A DNA stretch of 64,000 nucleotides from Bolinopsis microptera (lineage: Eukaryota > Ctenophora > Tentaculata > Lobata > Bolinopsidae), in the NCBI RefSeq assembly GCF_026151205.1, contig NC_087073.1:13037837-13101836 (forward strand), in the 5' to 3' direction. Of the stretch, positions 21,280 to 33,400 are shown in pieces. Numbering within the stretch: the first letter of the stretch is position 1; every line of letters starts with the position of its first letter. The notes beneath the pieces were generated by a model that saw only the letters and a list, made by a program, of their open reading frames with translations, had not been told where the DNA came from and did not search any database. Both the position numbers and the translations under genes were made by a program.

Positions 21280-22612
21280 ATCCTTGTATCCTTGTATCCT
21301 TGTATCCTTGTATCCTATGCCTCAGATTTAAAAGAATTAGAAGTTACTTAGTTATCGGCGACTATGATTGCAGTGTAAAATTTGTCATATGAATTGTCGA
21401 CGGTATAATTAGGGTCTGTTGTTATAGATGATAGTAGCTGTTTCTTATACGAATCACTAAAGCTTTCAACATCGGGCAGATTTCGTAGATCTGTTGGAAC
21501 ATTATTCCAACATTTTGCCCCCAAGTATTGAAAGTTTTTATGTGATGTTGATCTATTGACATAAAGGTTGCAGCTTTCGCCGCTCCTACTACCTCCTGAT
21601 ATGTAACTAAATTTGTTCATAAAGTTTGTAGGACAATTGTCATGGATGATTCTAAACATATAATTTGACAGATGGAGTTGTCGTCTAAGATGGAGTGGTA
21701 ACCATTTCATGTCTCTATAAACATTAAGGCTGCTCTCTGTTTTTGGAACGTTGAGAGCTATTTTGGCTACCTTTTTGTACAGAGTGTCAAGTTCAGCAAG
21801 TTTTGTCTTGCCAGCTCTACAATAGATCGTGTCTAAATAATCGAATTGTGGCAACATGAGTGCATTGGCAAACATTTTCCTATATTTAATGGGTAGCAGT
21901 GCTTTACTTCTATACATGGCACCAATTCTCTTCATGACCTTCCTAATAATATAATCTACATGGCTTTTGAAGTTTAATTTACTATCTAGAATGAGGCCAA
22001 GATATTTTGTCTCTTTGCACTCCTTGATTGTGAAAGTTACCTCATTACAATCAATGGTTATTTCATCATGTTGGTCAACAGAATCAAACAATAGGAATTC
22101 AGTCTTCTTTTCATTGAGTGATAATTTATTAACACTGAGCCATTTAAAGATTGTCATAAGTTCTATTTTCATGTTTATAAATGTGCTTCTGCAGGTTTGA
22201 TCAAAGAATAGTGCACCATCATCTGCAAATAGAAAGGGCTTAGATAGGTTACAGGCATAAATGATGTCATTTATGAAGATACTAAATAATATAGGCCCAA
22301 TGATGCTTCCTTGTGGTACACCACTCAGAACTTCTAAAAATGAGCTTAGATTGCCATTGATCCTAGTGCATTGATATCTACAAGATAAGAAGTTCTTAAA
22401 CCAGGTTAAAGCAATGCCACCAATTCCATAATATGCCAATTTTTGAAGCAATATTTCATGATTCACTGTGTCAAAGGCCTTCTTAAGATCAAGAAAGATG
22501 ATTCCTGGTTTATAAGACTTAGATTTACTCATATATATTTCGTCCATCAGATCGTACATCAGATAAGTTGTGGAGTGATTTTTCCGAAAGCCATATTGAT
22601 GCCGGATGAAAA
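21270..22612 (-). mobile_element. 5'-truncated LINE (AP-endonuclease/CR1-L2-like group), RT C-terminal half
   Basis: Open from about 22612 (RHQYGFRKNHSTTYLM) to the stop at 21348. RT motifs are in order: IIFLDLKKAFDTVNH, LSGVPQGSIIGPILF, KPFLFADDGALFF (FADD box, near residue 114 counted from 22559), KYLGLILDSKLNF, and the C-terminal WLPLHLRRQL and AKCWNNVPTDLR. The endonuclease and RT fingers are missing. The 3' end carries a tandem octamer tail, GTATCCTT on the plus strand, at about 21279-21315. Such microsatellite tails are known for CR1/L2-like LINEs. The frame has no internal stop, so the insertion looks fairly young. Confidence 0.88.
21276..21316 (+). repeat. (GTATCCTT)n octamer array, LINE tail
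   Basis: About five copies in a row, immediately 3' of the LINE on its own strand. Confidence 0.9.
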
Positions 22613-22728
22613 GTTAAAGTTAGTTTTATATTACGGTACTATTATTATACCGTAATTTGATATATTGATGATGAAAATCTTTTTAAAAATAACTGGCTAC
22701 AATGAGCATTTTAATAACAATAAATCGC

Positions 22729-23205
22729 TCCTACTAAATCGCTCGCCCAAATTTTAAGAAAATTCTTGTGAAAAGGCCCTTTGGTTGTGAAATTGATCTA
22801 AATCGGTGTATTTTAGGACGCTGATTCCGAATCACCCCACATGGTACGTAGGGTAAAAATGCTTTCACGGAGAGTTATGGGCAAAAAACCGTTTTGGTCA
22901 CGTGACAGGCTAGTAAACCATGAATTCGATTGTTTAGGGCTCGGGTTAGGGTTAGGGTTGTGGTAAGGGTTATGGTTAGCTCCGGGGTTATGGTTAGGGT
23001 TAGGGTTGGGATTAGGGTTTATGTAAATATTCCGTTTTGTACGGCTGCAAAACCATAAAAACCAAAGTCACGTGAAATTTTTGGGCGAGCGAATTAGTAA
23101 GAGCCACAATAAATAGTTTCCAAAAATACACCGATCCAGATCACTTTGCCTAAAAGGCCTTTTCACAAGAATTTTCTTAAAATTTGGGCGAGCGATTTAG
23201 TAGGA
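22729..23205. mobile_element. Inverted-repeat element with telomere-like internal repeats
   Basis: The left arm TCCTACTAAATCGCTCGCCC at about 22729 is matched by GGGCGAGCGATTTAGTAGGA ending at about 23204. The first 45-50 bp are nearly perfect, and a weaker match (ATCGGTGTATTTT) extends each arm to about 90 bp. The interior at 22940-23030 has irregular GGTTAGGGTTAGGG runs. There is no coding capacity. No convincing target-site duplication was found. Confidence 0.8.
22940..23025 (+). repeat. Interstitial telomere-like TTAGGG variants
   Basis: Two clusters of GGGTTAGGGTTAGGG with degenerate GGTTATGG spacers, inside the inverted-repeat element. Confidence 0.85.
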
Positions 23206-25541
23206 ACGGCCTCACCGAGCTGCGAAGGATTGACATCGTGAATCAAGGAATAAGTTCCACATTTCTTACCACATTTCTTACCACCAGATGATTGAGAGGA
23301 TTGAGAGGATGCTGCACGAAAAAAGTAAGCAATTTTAGTCGATTAAAATGGGCTTGGTGTGCTCTTTTTCGAAAAAAGCAGCTCCTAGCCTCTGTTTTGT
23401 ATAAGGTCTGGTTCGTGCACAAGTGGCATGTTTGTCGAGGTATGCATTGAGCTCTCAAAGAATTTTTATACAACGTTTCTGAGTTAATTATGAATAGCTT
23501 ATCGTTTGGTTGGTCTTTGAGCGCTGAGCCCAAACACTTATTCCGTAATTGATAAATGGATAATAAGCAAGGATTGCTTATTATTATATGTTTTACAAAA
23601 TTTTTGTTTTATCACTGTCTCAAAATTGTTACATGACAATTGAAACAAAGATAGCACATTAATTTGCGCGGCGTCATGTCGAAGCGGCGAAGGCCTCTAA
23701 TAAGGAATTGTATCACGTGGTGACCCCCACAGTCGCTTCACTGTAGAGTTTCGACGATACAGGGGAGCCGCGCACTCGTGCGCGGCGGGTCATACAACGT
23801 ATGACAAATAAGGAATTATATATAATTATGATGGGACAGTTAAAATCATGGTACCGTAGATATTTTGATTAATTATGTCGCAAAATCTTGTTAATCATAA
23901 CAATATTTAGAGTTTATGGTCATGGTCTAAGCGCGGTGCACCACTAGCTTTTCCATTTTCGGCGCTGTGTTGCTACAGTACGCTGTTTCACATAGCCATG
24001 TGTATACGCGTACTGCGTGACGCGCTTGTTTCACAAGTTTCCTTTGCCGCCTTCGGCGGTCGCGCGCTACTGCAAGTGAGAGGGCTCTGGTTAGAGCAAG
24101 TACGCTGTTGGCTGGATAGCATGTGGGTCAAGCGCGGTGCCGCGCCTAAGCAGCTAAAGAAATAAAAATAAATTATTTTAACATACTGTGTTCTTCCAAT
24201 CAGTTCTGACTGTTCATATATTTTTTAAATTTGATAAAATTTATTTTTTATTTCAAATATGATGTTGAGTTTTTAATATGACGTAGAATTACAGTTATTT
24301 CCTTGACATACGTTGCATGCCACTTTTCGCGCGCGATCTGATCTATTGGGATACGAAACATGTATCAATTATTTCCGTACAGCCTAAGTATGCGCGTTTG
24401 AAGGACTATGAACATGCTAGCTCTTTTTATTTTGTTAGTCAGGCGGCATCTTGGGTTGTATTAACGGGTGATACTCGTAAAATATCTGTTCCATATATTG
24501 GACCGTCGACGAGTCCAACTCGGCGCGCGTCCTGGTAGGTTGTAAACCTACAAGGGTTGTACTGCAGACCTTGTAGCGCGATGCACTACTGGGCCGCGCC
24601 GCGCATCCAATAATACGTCGGTGAGATGCTTCACTGGGCTTCGCCGAGCTGTGAAGGATTGACATCGTAAATCAACTGCAGAAGACCTAACAAGTTTATT
24701 ATCGGATGTCTACTTATAAATGTCTATTAATTATGATATCATTATTCCTTTTGTTTTACTTAAATTTTGTTTTCCTTTGTTGCCATTGTAATCAGGATCA
24801 ATAGTCTTTGAGACATTTTATATTGATCTTCAATTAATTGCTCATTAAATGCAATTAAAAACAAAATTAATTATTTAGTAAGCACTTTAATTAATAAAAA
24901 TTAACTATGATTTCATCGTGTTATTTTAACTATGAGCTTGTAATTTTTCATTGTGATCGATCAACTCCGAACTTCATTGCTTACTTTTTTGTTTTTCGCT
25001 CAAACGTATTAACCACGTTGTAGAGAGCTGGAAAGTCAAATCATTTTGTATGCAGTTACTTTTGCAGCAATTTTGGTCACGATTCTTTAAGTTCTTTCTC
25101 CAGCTTTATTAGTAAAACTACATTGAATTATTTTGCAGTCAGCACTTCGACTAACAGTCAATCGTGCAATATATTGCCTGTGTATTAATCTTTTATAACT
25201 TCAGTCAATTTCAGTTCCATTTTTATTCAAATTGGACAAATTGTTTTAGGTAAAACTGAATCCTTCATAATGTTTTAGCACAATTCTGTGAGACATAGAA
25301 TTCCATCCACAGCATACGCTATTAAAATGGTCTGCTCTGTTATTCGTATTTCATAGTGCAGACCATTCAGACGTCTATGACAAAAGAGATATAACGGGTA
25401 CCTCGATATACCGAGACTCTTCTTTTCTTGACGGATCATTCGAGACAGTTGCAGATACTGAGGATGGGATCATGCAAACGTTTCTCTATCGGTTTTTTAT
25501 ACTGTGAACTTTTCTTTTCCCCAAGGAGGCCCAATATTTCG
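23206..25541. other. Unassigned repeat-like region with a GC-rich palindromic core
   Basis: No protein could be supported. A 30-bp phrase (GAGCTGYGAAGGATTGACAT, then CGTRAATCAA) occurs at 23217 and again at 24644 in the same orientation, so it brackets about 1.4 kb. Inside are GC-rich hairpins unlike the surroundings: CCGCGCACTCGTGCGCGG at about 23769-23786, and GTAGGTTGTAAACCTAC at about 24535-24551. From 24680 to 25541 the DNA is plain AT-rich sequence. Confidence 0.5.
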
Positions 25542-25553
25542 AGGCTCGAAGGT

Positions 25554-25914
25554 CAGGGGTGAGAGAGGGAGACGGCAATCGTATACATTGCCAGTCAGTG
25601 TAACTTCGTTTAACTTGATACCTGCCACCATGGACTATGAATGTTTCTAGACACTATCCTTTCGATATTGAGATATTGGTATCTCAGATCACGTGTACAT
25701 CGTTCCTTTTTTTATGACACAGTAATTTATTGACACTCACAGCTATAATTTTAATCATTGAATCAGTATTTTTATCTATTAACTTATTACACATTTGTGC
25801 TCTGCTTTAGCATCACTTGACTATTTAAAAAAAATTGTTTGTTCAGGCCATGACCTTATAGTCAGCCAATTGGCCATTGCTATATTATGTGTATATTGTT
25901 CTATTGTTAAAAAA
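25554..25914 (+). mobile_element. 5'-truncated copy of the RT/restriction-like-endonuclease retroelement
   Basis: It matches the last about 100 bp of coding sequence and the 3' UTR of the element at 17.25-20.06 kb, in inverted orientation, with only a handful of differences. It begins GGTGAGAGAGGGAGACGGCA and ends in ATTGTTAAAAAA. A 12-bp direct repeat, AGGCTCGAAGGT, flanks it at 25542-25553 and 25915-25926. Confidence 0.9.
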
Positions 25915-25926
25915 AGGCTCGAAGGT

Positions 25927-27267
25927 AATAAGATTTAGCCTGTTCCACTTTTAGCTTGTTCTACTCAAGAAGCAAGATGCATCTAAGAGTGAACTATTGT
26001 AAACTGAATACATAACAATATGATCTCGGAAAGGTTAAGGATTTCTGCCTTTCACTCAAATAATTTGGGTTGCTTCTCCTTGAGTAGTGCTAAAAATTCC
26101 CAATCTATTTCAAAGTAATGATTTTGAAATAATCTTGCCTTATTCTTGTCATCATAAAATCTCGATTGCTGTAGAGTACAATGGCCCTGTAATTCAGTTC
26201 TTTGCAGTTCTTTGTATTTGTACCTCATTGACTCTTTTGATCAGATAAGGTAGTGTGCTAACGTTTCTGAAAAATTTTGCAACATGCACGAAAGTTTGAC
26301 GTATGACATTTTTCCCGTTCACTCATTTTATTGAACACCCTCATCAAATTAAGAGTTCATTTATTTAGCTGGTTTCTTTGGAATCGCACCCTTGTCACTT
26401 TGGTCTGAATGTTTAGTCAGATAGTTGTTCTCCCTCCATACTGAAAAATGAGCTGTGTCTAAAGCTCCTCCTGCACCTGCAACTAGAGGCTACTATTGTT
26501 TGAAGGGTCCATTTTGACAAAATGACCCATTTTAAATTACAAGTTGTGCACAATGCACAATATCATTTCTCTCTCCGTTCTATTTTAACACCAACCAGCT
26601 TATTTTATCTCTGTTATTTTTCAGTGTTTTATGGCCGTCATCCTGCTCTTTCTTTTCCTTTGTCGCTATGGAAAGGTTCACTACCATGTGGTGTCAAATT
26701 TTTGTGCTTTCTGTCTTTTTTTTTGTCACCTGAGCTGTTTTTGTCTATTCTGTGGTGCCAATTGGAAATTTGGGCATTACCATATTTTGAAGTCAAGAAC
26801 GTGCCCAGCTCATCATATATGGTCATCAAATCCGTTGTCTTTTGAATCTTTCAGTATTTTTTATTGCGAACGAATTGATAGTAGTACTTTTACAATCTCA
26901 AATCAACTTGTTCCTCGATTTGCGAATGAATTGATGGAGCCACATGTATAATCTGAAATTAGAAAACATAATTAGTTCACAGATGCCATAGTATGGCAGT
27001 GAAGGAACTATCATTTTGCCAGCCATCCTGTCCATGATTCGCCCAAGAGAAGTCGATATTCATGTTGGTGTACATGATCTGTAGCTACAATAAATAACCG
27101 AAATTACCTCCTAATTATAACGGTTAGGCTTGGTGTTTGTTCTCAGTTGGGCGGGGATTGAAGTCAACTAATGATTAGTTGAGTAATACTCTGCCTTGTA
27201 GCAAGGCAACATATTTAAGGCAACATATTTAACGAGACTCAATGATAACTACATAATATTACTAGCA
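25927..27267. other. Intergenic region upstream of the receptor kinase
   Basis: AT-rich with several short overlapping open frames of T-rich composition and no recognisable motifs. No gene supported. A short direct duplication (GGCAACATATTTAA) occurs near 27205-27232. Confidence 0.55.
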
Positions 27268-27275
27268 ATCTTCCA

Positions 27276-27424
27276 CAGGGACAAAAGGATTTCGCGATTA
27301 TTTTGGCAAAATTTCGCGATACCGCGAAATTTAACAGGCTATACATTAAACTATACATAAAATTTGTCGCGGAGAATGGGAAATTTCGCGATTTCGTACA
27401 TGCCGCGAAATCCTTTTGTCCCTG
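27276..27424. mobile_element. hAT-type MITE, 149 bp
   Basis: Perfect terminal inverted repeats of about 21 bp start CAGGGACAAAAGGATTTCGC and end with the reverse complement. Exact 8-bp target-site duplication ATCTTCCA at 27268-27275 and 27425-27432. The 8-bp duplication and CAGGG terminus are hallmarks of hAT elements. The interior is rich in TTTCGCG palindromes. It ends 61 bp before the kinase start codon. Confidence 0.93.
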
Positions 27425-27485
27425 ATCTTCCATGATTACAAATTGAACTAATCCCCCAACCTTTTCCTTTCCAGATTGATAGGTT

Positions 27486-30400
27486 ATGGTTAGAGACTTA
27501 AAAATGTTGCGGTTTAGAGTGGTGTTTACAGGACTTTTCTTATTACTTAGTAAGTTGTTGATTTATTGACTGAAACTTTTATGGTTCCATGGATACAGAT
27601 TACAGTGCGAATTTACAGCATTCGATTAAAAGTAGTTACCGATCTCTTACAAATTTCACGTTTAAGAGATAGTCATGAACATTTCAAATCGTGTAATTCA
27701 GATTTTAACTTAACATTAAATTTCAGATAAAGTGTGTTTTGGGAGTACAGCACAGTTCAAAATAACTCCATTTTATGAATCATATTACGGTTTTAAATCA
27801 GAATATGTTGCACAAGCAGAGACCGCAGCAGATATCTTGTTCTATCAAATCAACGGAGGTAAATACCTCCATTTTTAACCCTATTTACCGTTTAACATAA
27901 TTTAATCTGTGATTTTATCAAATTTGTTAATTTCTATGGGAAACGAAGTGGATTAAAGAAAACTGTTTTAGCTTAGAAATGAGGAAAGAGTAAAATTTTA
28001 AACAGAGTTGATTTTAATATAAAATTGTAATATAAAAGTGAGTGTTAAATTTAATTAATTAAATTAATTTCCAGGACTGAGGGTTGAGTGTAATGCTACG
28101 TTAAAGCAATCCGACCAGTCGGAGAAGATTCTACCTGTTACTTGGGTCGAGAGAAAAAAGAACACGTCAGTATTTTCACAGTTATTGTTCTTGTATATAC
28201 AGGGTGTACCGTAGAAAGTGTGACTTTTTTCCACTTCTGTAATTTTTTCACAAAATCAAACTTCATAGTTATTTTTAACTAAATTTTTTTGATAGGAACA
28301 AAAGCAGATGATAGACATTACTCTTTACTGTCAAAAATAGCTAAAATATTGATTTCGAAAATTTTTTTCTTGAGACCCCTAAATTACAGCAAGCTTAAGT
28401 TCCTAAATTAGCACCATAACAAAATAGCAATTTGTGAGAAATCAAAAATTGATGGGGACTTGAAATTTGGTATGCATAAATTCGACACCTAGTGACACAA
28501 TGTGATGAAGAGTTTTTAGCAACTGCTCCTTCATAATATTTTGTATCATTTCTCAAAAAAGTCACACTTTCTATGGTACACCCTGTACACGGTTGTAGTT
28601 AAAACTGAATTGTGAGAGAATCACAAACTTTTTAGACTTTAATTAGAAAATGTCTGGTTTAAATACAACAAAGAACAACTAAAATTCTTACACTCAGACT
28701 GAAAAGTTCAAAATTTCAAGTGCTTCACCACATTTCATTATGACATCTTACCAAACTTTTAAATACTACTGACTCACAGTCAGACTGAAATTCAATGACA
28801 ACCGTGTACTCAAATGATTATACATGGTCGTTAATAACATAATTTTCAGGATCTCTTTTGATCCTATAAAAGGCCTTCATCTAGACATTTGGGGATATTT
28901 TAAAACAAAACAATGCGATACTCAATGAGTCTGTTCAGATATGATATTGATTAAATTAATTGACTGAACAGTAGATATTTAAATGCATTTCACTTTAAAT
29001 AATGTCTGCATCTGAATGCAGCGTACTCAACAATGTGTATTATGTGGTTATATCCCAGACAGGACAGATTGAAATAAAACTAAGATTATTATTAAGAACT
29101 GCCAGTTAAAAAAAACACTTTTTTATTCCCCTGTATTGCCGATTAAGACAAAACTAGAAACACGCCAAATACACTGTATACTGTATCCCAGGCGGGTAAA
29201 AGAACATTTTTACAGTTACCATGCACCTGCCCGTCATTACTCTATTGAGGCTGATAAAGCAGCCACGTTAGATATTCTCTGATAACACCTCGTTTACATA
29301 TTACCGGTGTTTGTGTGCTGCAGCCATTGTGCTCTTTAATATTACACGATCACAATGATCTGGAGGGGGGTTCTGGTAACATGTAATTTGTGGGAGGGGT
29401 TATTGTTTCAGACACTTTCAAATAACTTGAGTAGTCAGTTATTCGTCTGATCATGATTATAATATGTATCACGATAAAGATTATAATATTCATTGATATT
29501 GATAATATAATATTTTGAAAGAGCAGTTGTTAAACCATAGGTTAGGTATCTTCCTGGTTTTTAGAAAGAATTAAAGTTCTAATCTTTACCAAGGGTTGTA
29601 TATCACGAATTAGAATGGTCCTATAATAAATTTGTATTCTATCATTAATTGTTGTCTGTACTTTGTATGGATTTGCAATTTACATATTATGCAAGAATAC
29701 GCATATCATGACATGAATGATAACGATACTCACCGCAATTAATTATAATATGTTAATTATTCAAGATTTTATCAGGACTCCCCACTGATAGCAGCCATCA
29801 ATAATATAACCAGTACATATTTCAACCTGTAGTATATAATTATAGATTCAGGCAAGGCTTTAGTTACTAGAACTACTAGCTACTAGTGCCATGCAGTATA
29901 AGGAAACATGTAGTTAACAAACCCTCCTGGCCTGCCATACCGTCTTAATTACTGAGCCGTTCCCTTCAATCAAATTGTAACGTTAATTTTACTATTTACA
30001 CTCTCAACCTTGCTCACAGTAATGCAACCTCCCTATCACCAATAGACCTTCTAGGAATCTAGCACGACGTTTCCCACTTTTATCTAATTGGTTAAATAGC
30101 TGTGAAATATATCATGCTCTTGAGTCAATACTAATTCAGCGGGGGATATATATAATGGAAATATCACGAATTTTAGTGTGAGGAATATAATAAAAATAGT
30201 GTGCATTCCTGCAATTAACGATACGCCATTTTAGTAGATTTAGATAGGTCACTAACTTTGTGTCAATGGTAGCTAACTGTTCTCCAATTATAAAGTAAGC
30301 AGATTGTAGCTGCAGTGATCCGATTTGCTGATTCCAGTGACGTATATGTTGGATATTATATGAGCGGTATTTTTAATAGTGGAAAGATTTGAATATGGTG

Positions 30401-33400
30401 GATGAGAACACATTATCATCTATTTAAAATAGAACAAGAAGAATTGTCTGCCGCATGTTTGTTTGTCGGAAGTAATCGACCGGTCGAAAGTTTGATAGAA
30501 ACTATAAACTAGATTGGTTTTAAATTCCATAAGTTATCACTTGTGCAAACGTTGCATCGGCTGTTACTGTTTAAAAAATAATCATCATTAACATGAAACA
30601 CGCCCAGACATTATCTGAACATTTCAGTGATATTATTATTCACCAACTTCTAATCTTTCACTAGAGCGTTATCTACAATGTTAGAGCATGTTAAATGTGT
30701 ACTAAGTTACTAAAACCCCTCACACAGAAGTAGAAGTAAGACTAGCAAGTTGAAACACTCGGAGTAGTCACTAGTCCAAACTGCATCTAGCGTAGAGAGT
30801 AATGTTACTGATCTTAGCTAGTGTTTCCTAAGGTGTACATGCGGGCTTTTCAGGATCATGAGTTAGATAATGAACATTTTCATGAGTTAGATAATGAACA
30901 TTTTCGCTTCAGTAGTTACTCGTAATTTCTGCAGCTGTTGTTGCATTAAGTTGGCTTCGAGTAAGAGATTGGGAATTGTATTAAAAACCTGTCACGTCAA
31001 AAATTAAAAATATACATATAAATTAAAAATAACCTGAGCTGAGGCTGTAATTTGTTAGTGATCTCAGATCCAGCTTAATTCAGCTGAAATTTGACAAGTT
31101 GAAAACATTAAACTTTAACTCTTCCTGTACAGAGAAACTATTCTAGCCAAACGTACAGAGAAGCCTCCGACTTTATCTCTTTGACTGTTTTAATAATTTG
31201 ATTGACATATCCATGATCAAGAGAAGCTCTTAGAAAGCTAGTATACCCTGATTACCATGGACAGTAAGAAGTTTCTAGTAAATTGTGATGTTGTATCTAG
31301 GTAGGTAAGGAAGGGTACCAGGGGTTGTTACTCCTCATGCAGTTCCTTCTCTTTAACAGTTACAGTTCTGACGTTAGTTGAATTACAGCGGCTCTCATGT
31401 TCATCAGATCTCTGACATCTGATTTAGAGACTGCCTCTACCATTACACTCTTTAGAAGGTAACTCTAACAACACACTATTTCCAGGTTTGTGGCTGTCAG
31501 CAGTGACCCTAGCACGGGGATCTACGATCCAGGCAACAAGACCCTAATCTTCTCCCCAGAGGCGTGCACACCGGAGCTGGCCGAGCGCGAGTTTGCGTGC
31601 AGGACCACCGAGAACGACCGGTACGAGTCCTTCTCAACTGCTCAAGCTATGACCCTTTCTTGTAAGTAAATTCTTGTCGTGCCCCAAGCTTGTTAACAAA
31701 TTCCCGGCATTCCTACCAGATTGACGTGAAGGCAACTAGGCTAAGTGTCGGGATATGCAGGAGTTAGACAATGTTGGTCCCTGTTAAAACACACCTTTAA
31801 TAATGTTTATTTTTGTGCATTATCAGATCTGGAGAGAGTTATAATATCTCCAAGAGGGATATAGAAAGCGTCTGTTTTATACCATGGTTAGAAGATATAT
31901 TTCTACCATAGCCATGGTTTATATTAATACCAAAGTAAAAATCAGGTACTATACGTAGCCAAGAGGGTTTCTAAGAAATCAAAGATAAAAATTGGGAGTT
32001 CCCCAAAACATTTCCCAGGATATTCTTATCCTTCTCCCACTTTGGCATCTATACAACCTGTTAGAATTGTTATATTTCATTCCAGAATCTTTGCCAAAAA
32101 TCGTGTCGGGGCTTCCGAAGCTGCCCCCAAATTGGCATTACAATCTGCTACAAATACCATTCCTTTTATTCTTACTATGTAAGTCTATTTTTCAAAATTT
32201 CCGGGTCTACGCCCCTGCTAAAATTCTCATTTTACATTGTTAGAATGCGGATACATCTTTTCCCTAAATCCCTCTATCCCTGTAAACAATCCTGGCTATG
32301 CCCCCTGGCTACGCCCCTGGTGTATATCGCCACAGTAACAGTGTATATTGCTATGCATACGGTAACAATCTATATAACCATGGTAACAGTGTGTATTATC
32401 TTTGTAACAGTCTAGGTTGCCATGGTAACCCTTATAACCATTAACCATGGTAACGAATATGTAAAATGTGTGTACCTGTCACCAGACAAGAGATGAAAGT
32501 GGCACCAAACATCACATGATCACATGGTGGGTCACCCTGTACATAAGCGTGTAGATACATCTACATGTTGACATGACAGTAATTAATCAGTTCCTAAACC
32601 CCGTATATTATCTAGTAACATGTTCCTCTCTCCTCTTCTCTCCTCTCTCGTCTGTAAATGTAGAAACACAGGGCCGCTAATTACAGACAAGCTCACTACA
32701 GAGCTGAGGAGGGTATTGAGTAAGCACCATTTCCCCACACATTTGTTACTTTTTCCCAGACTATTTAGAAAGAAGTAGTGTAACTAGGTGCACAGTAAGG
32801 CTGTTGACGCGAGGGAGTGCGGTGTACCACAACCAAGAGAGTGTGGTGTACCACAACCAAGGGAGTGTGGTGTACCTAAGAGAGTGTACCACACTCGGGA
32901 GAGTGTAGTATTGTGTGATAGCTGTGATTCTGCGGACAGTGCAAACTGTTTTAACACGACACCTACTTACTTGGTCGGTTAGCTGCTTACCAAGTGTTCT
33001 GAGAGCCTACAACCCTGCTACTACTAGTATATCCGGGGCTGTATTTTAAACGGCTGCCAAACTGTTATCAACTCTACGTCATCTTCCTCTTATCTTTCCA
33101 GTTTCTGACATCTAGTGTGCCCGGACGTAACTGAAAATTCCCTCGCACCAATTGCCTCGTAATGATTAAGTACAGAGGTCAGAGGCGGTAATGTTTCAAT
33201 TTGAAAATGTTACAATCTCCCATGAGTTATCTTCTGTACTTCCTTAGTCTCACGGACCATTATATTGTAAGATGATAACTTGTCACGAGCCAAACAAATG
33301 AATTGCTCTCCCATAATTGAGAGTTATGTTACATAAAAGTAATTATTGTACTGTAGTCAATATACTAACCAGGGTAACATTTTACTAGTCACCAGTCAGG

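Noticed and set aside
23243-23533. 96-residue minus-strand frame (RQTCHLCTNQTLYK)
   Set aside because: Lies between repeats, has no recognisable domain and no start or splice context.
24530-24590. Hairpins suggesting a tRNA
   Set aside because: Stem lengths and loops do not form a cloverleaf and no A/B boxes are present.
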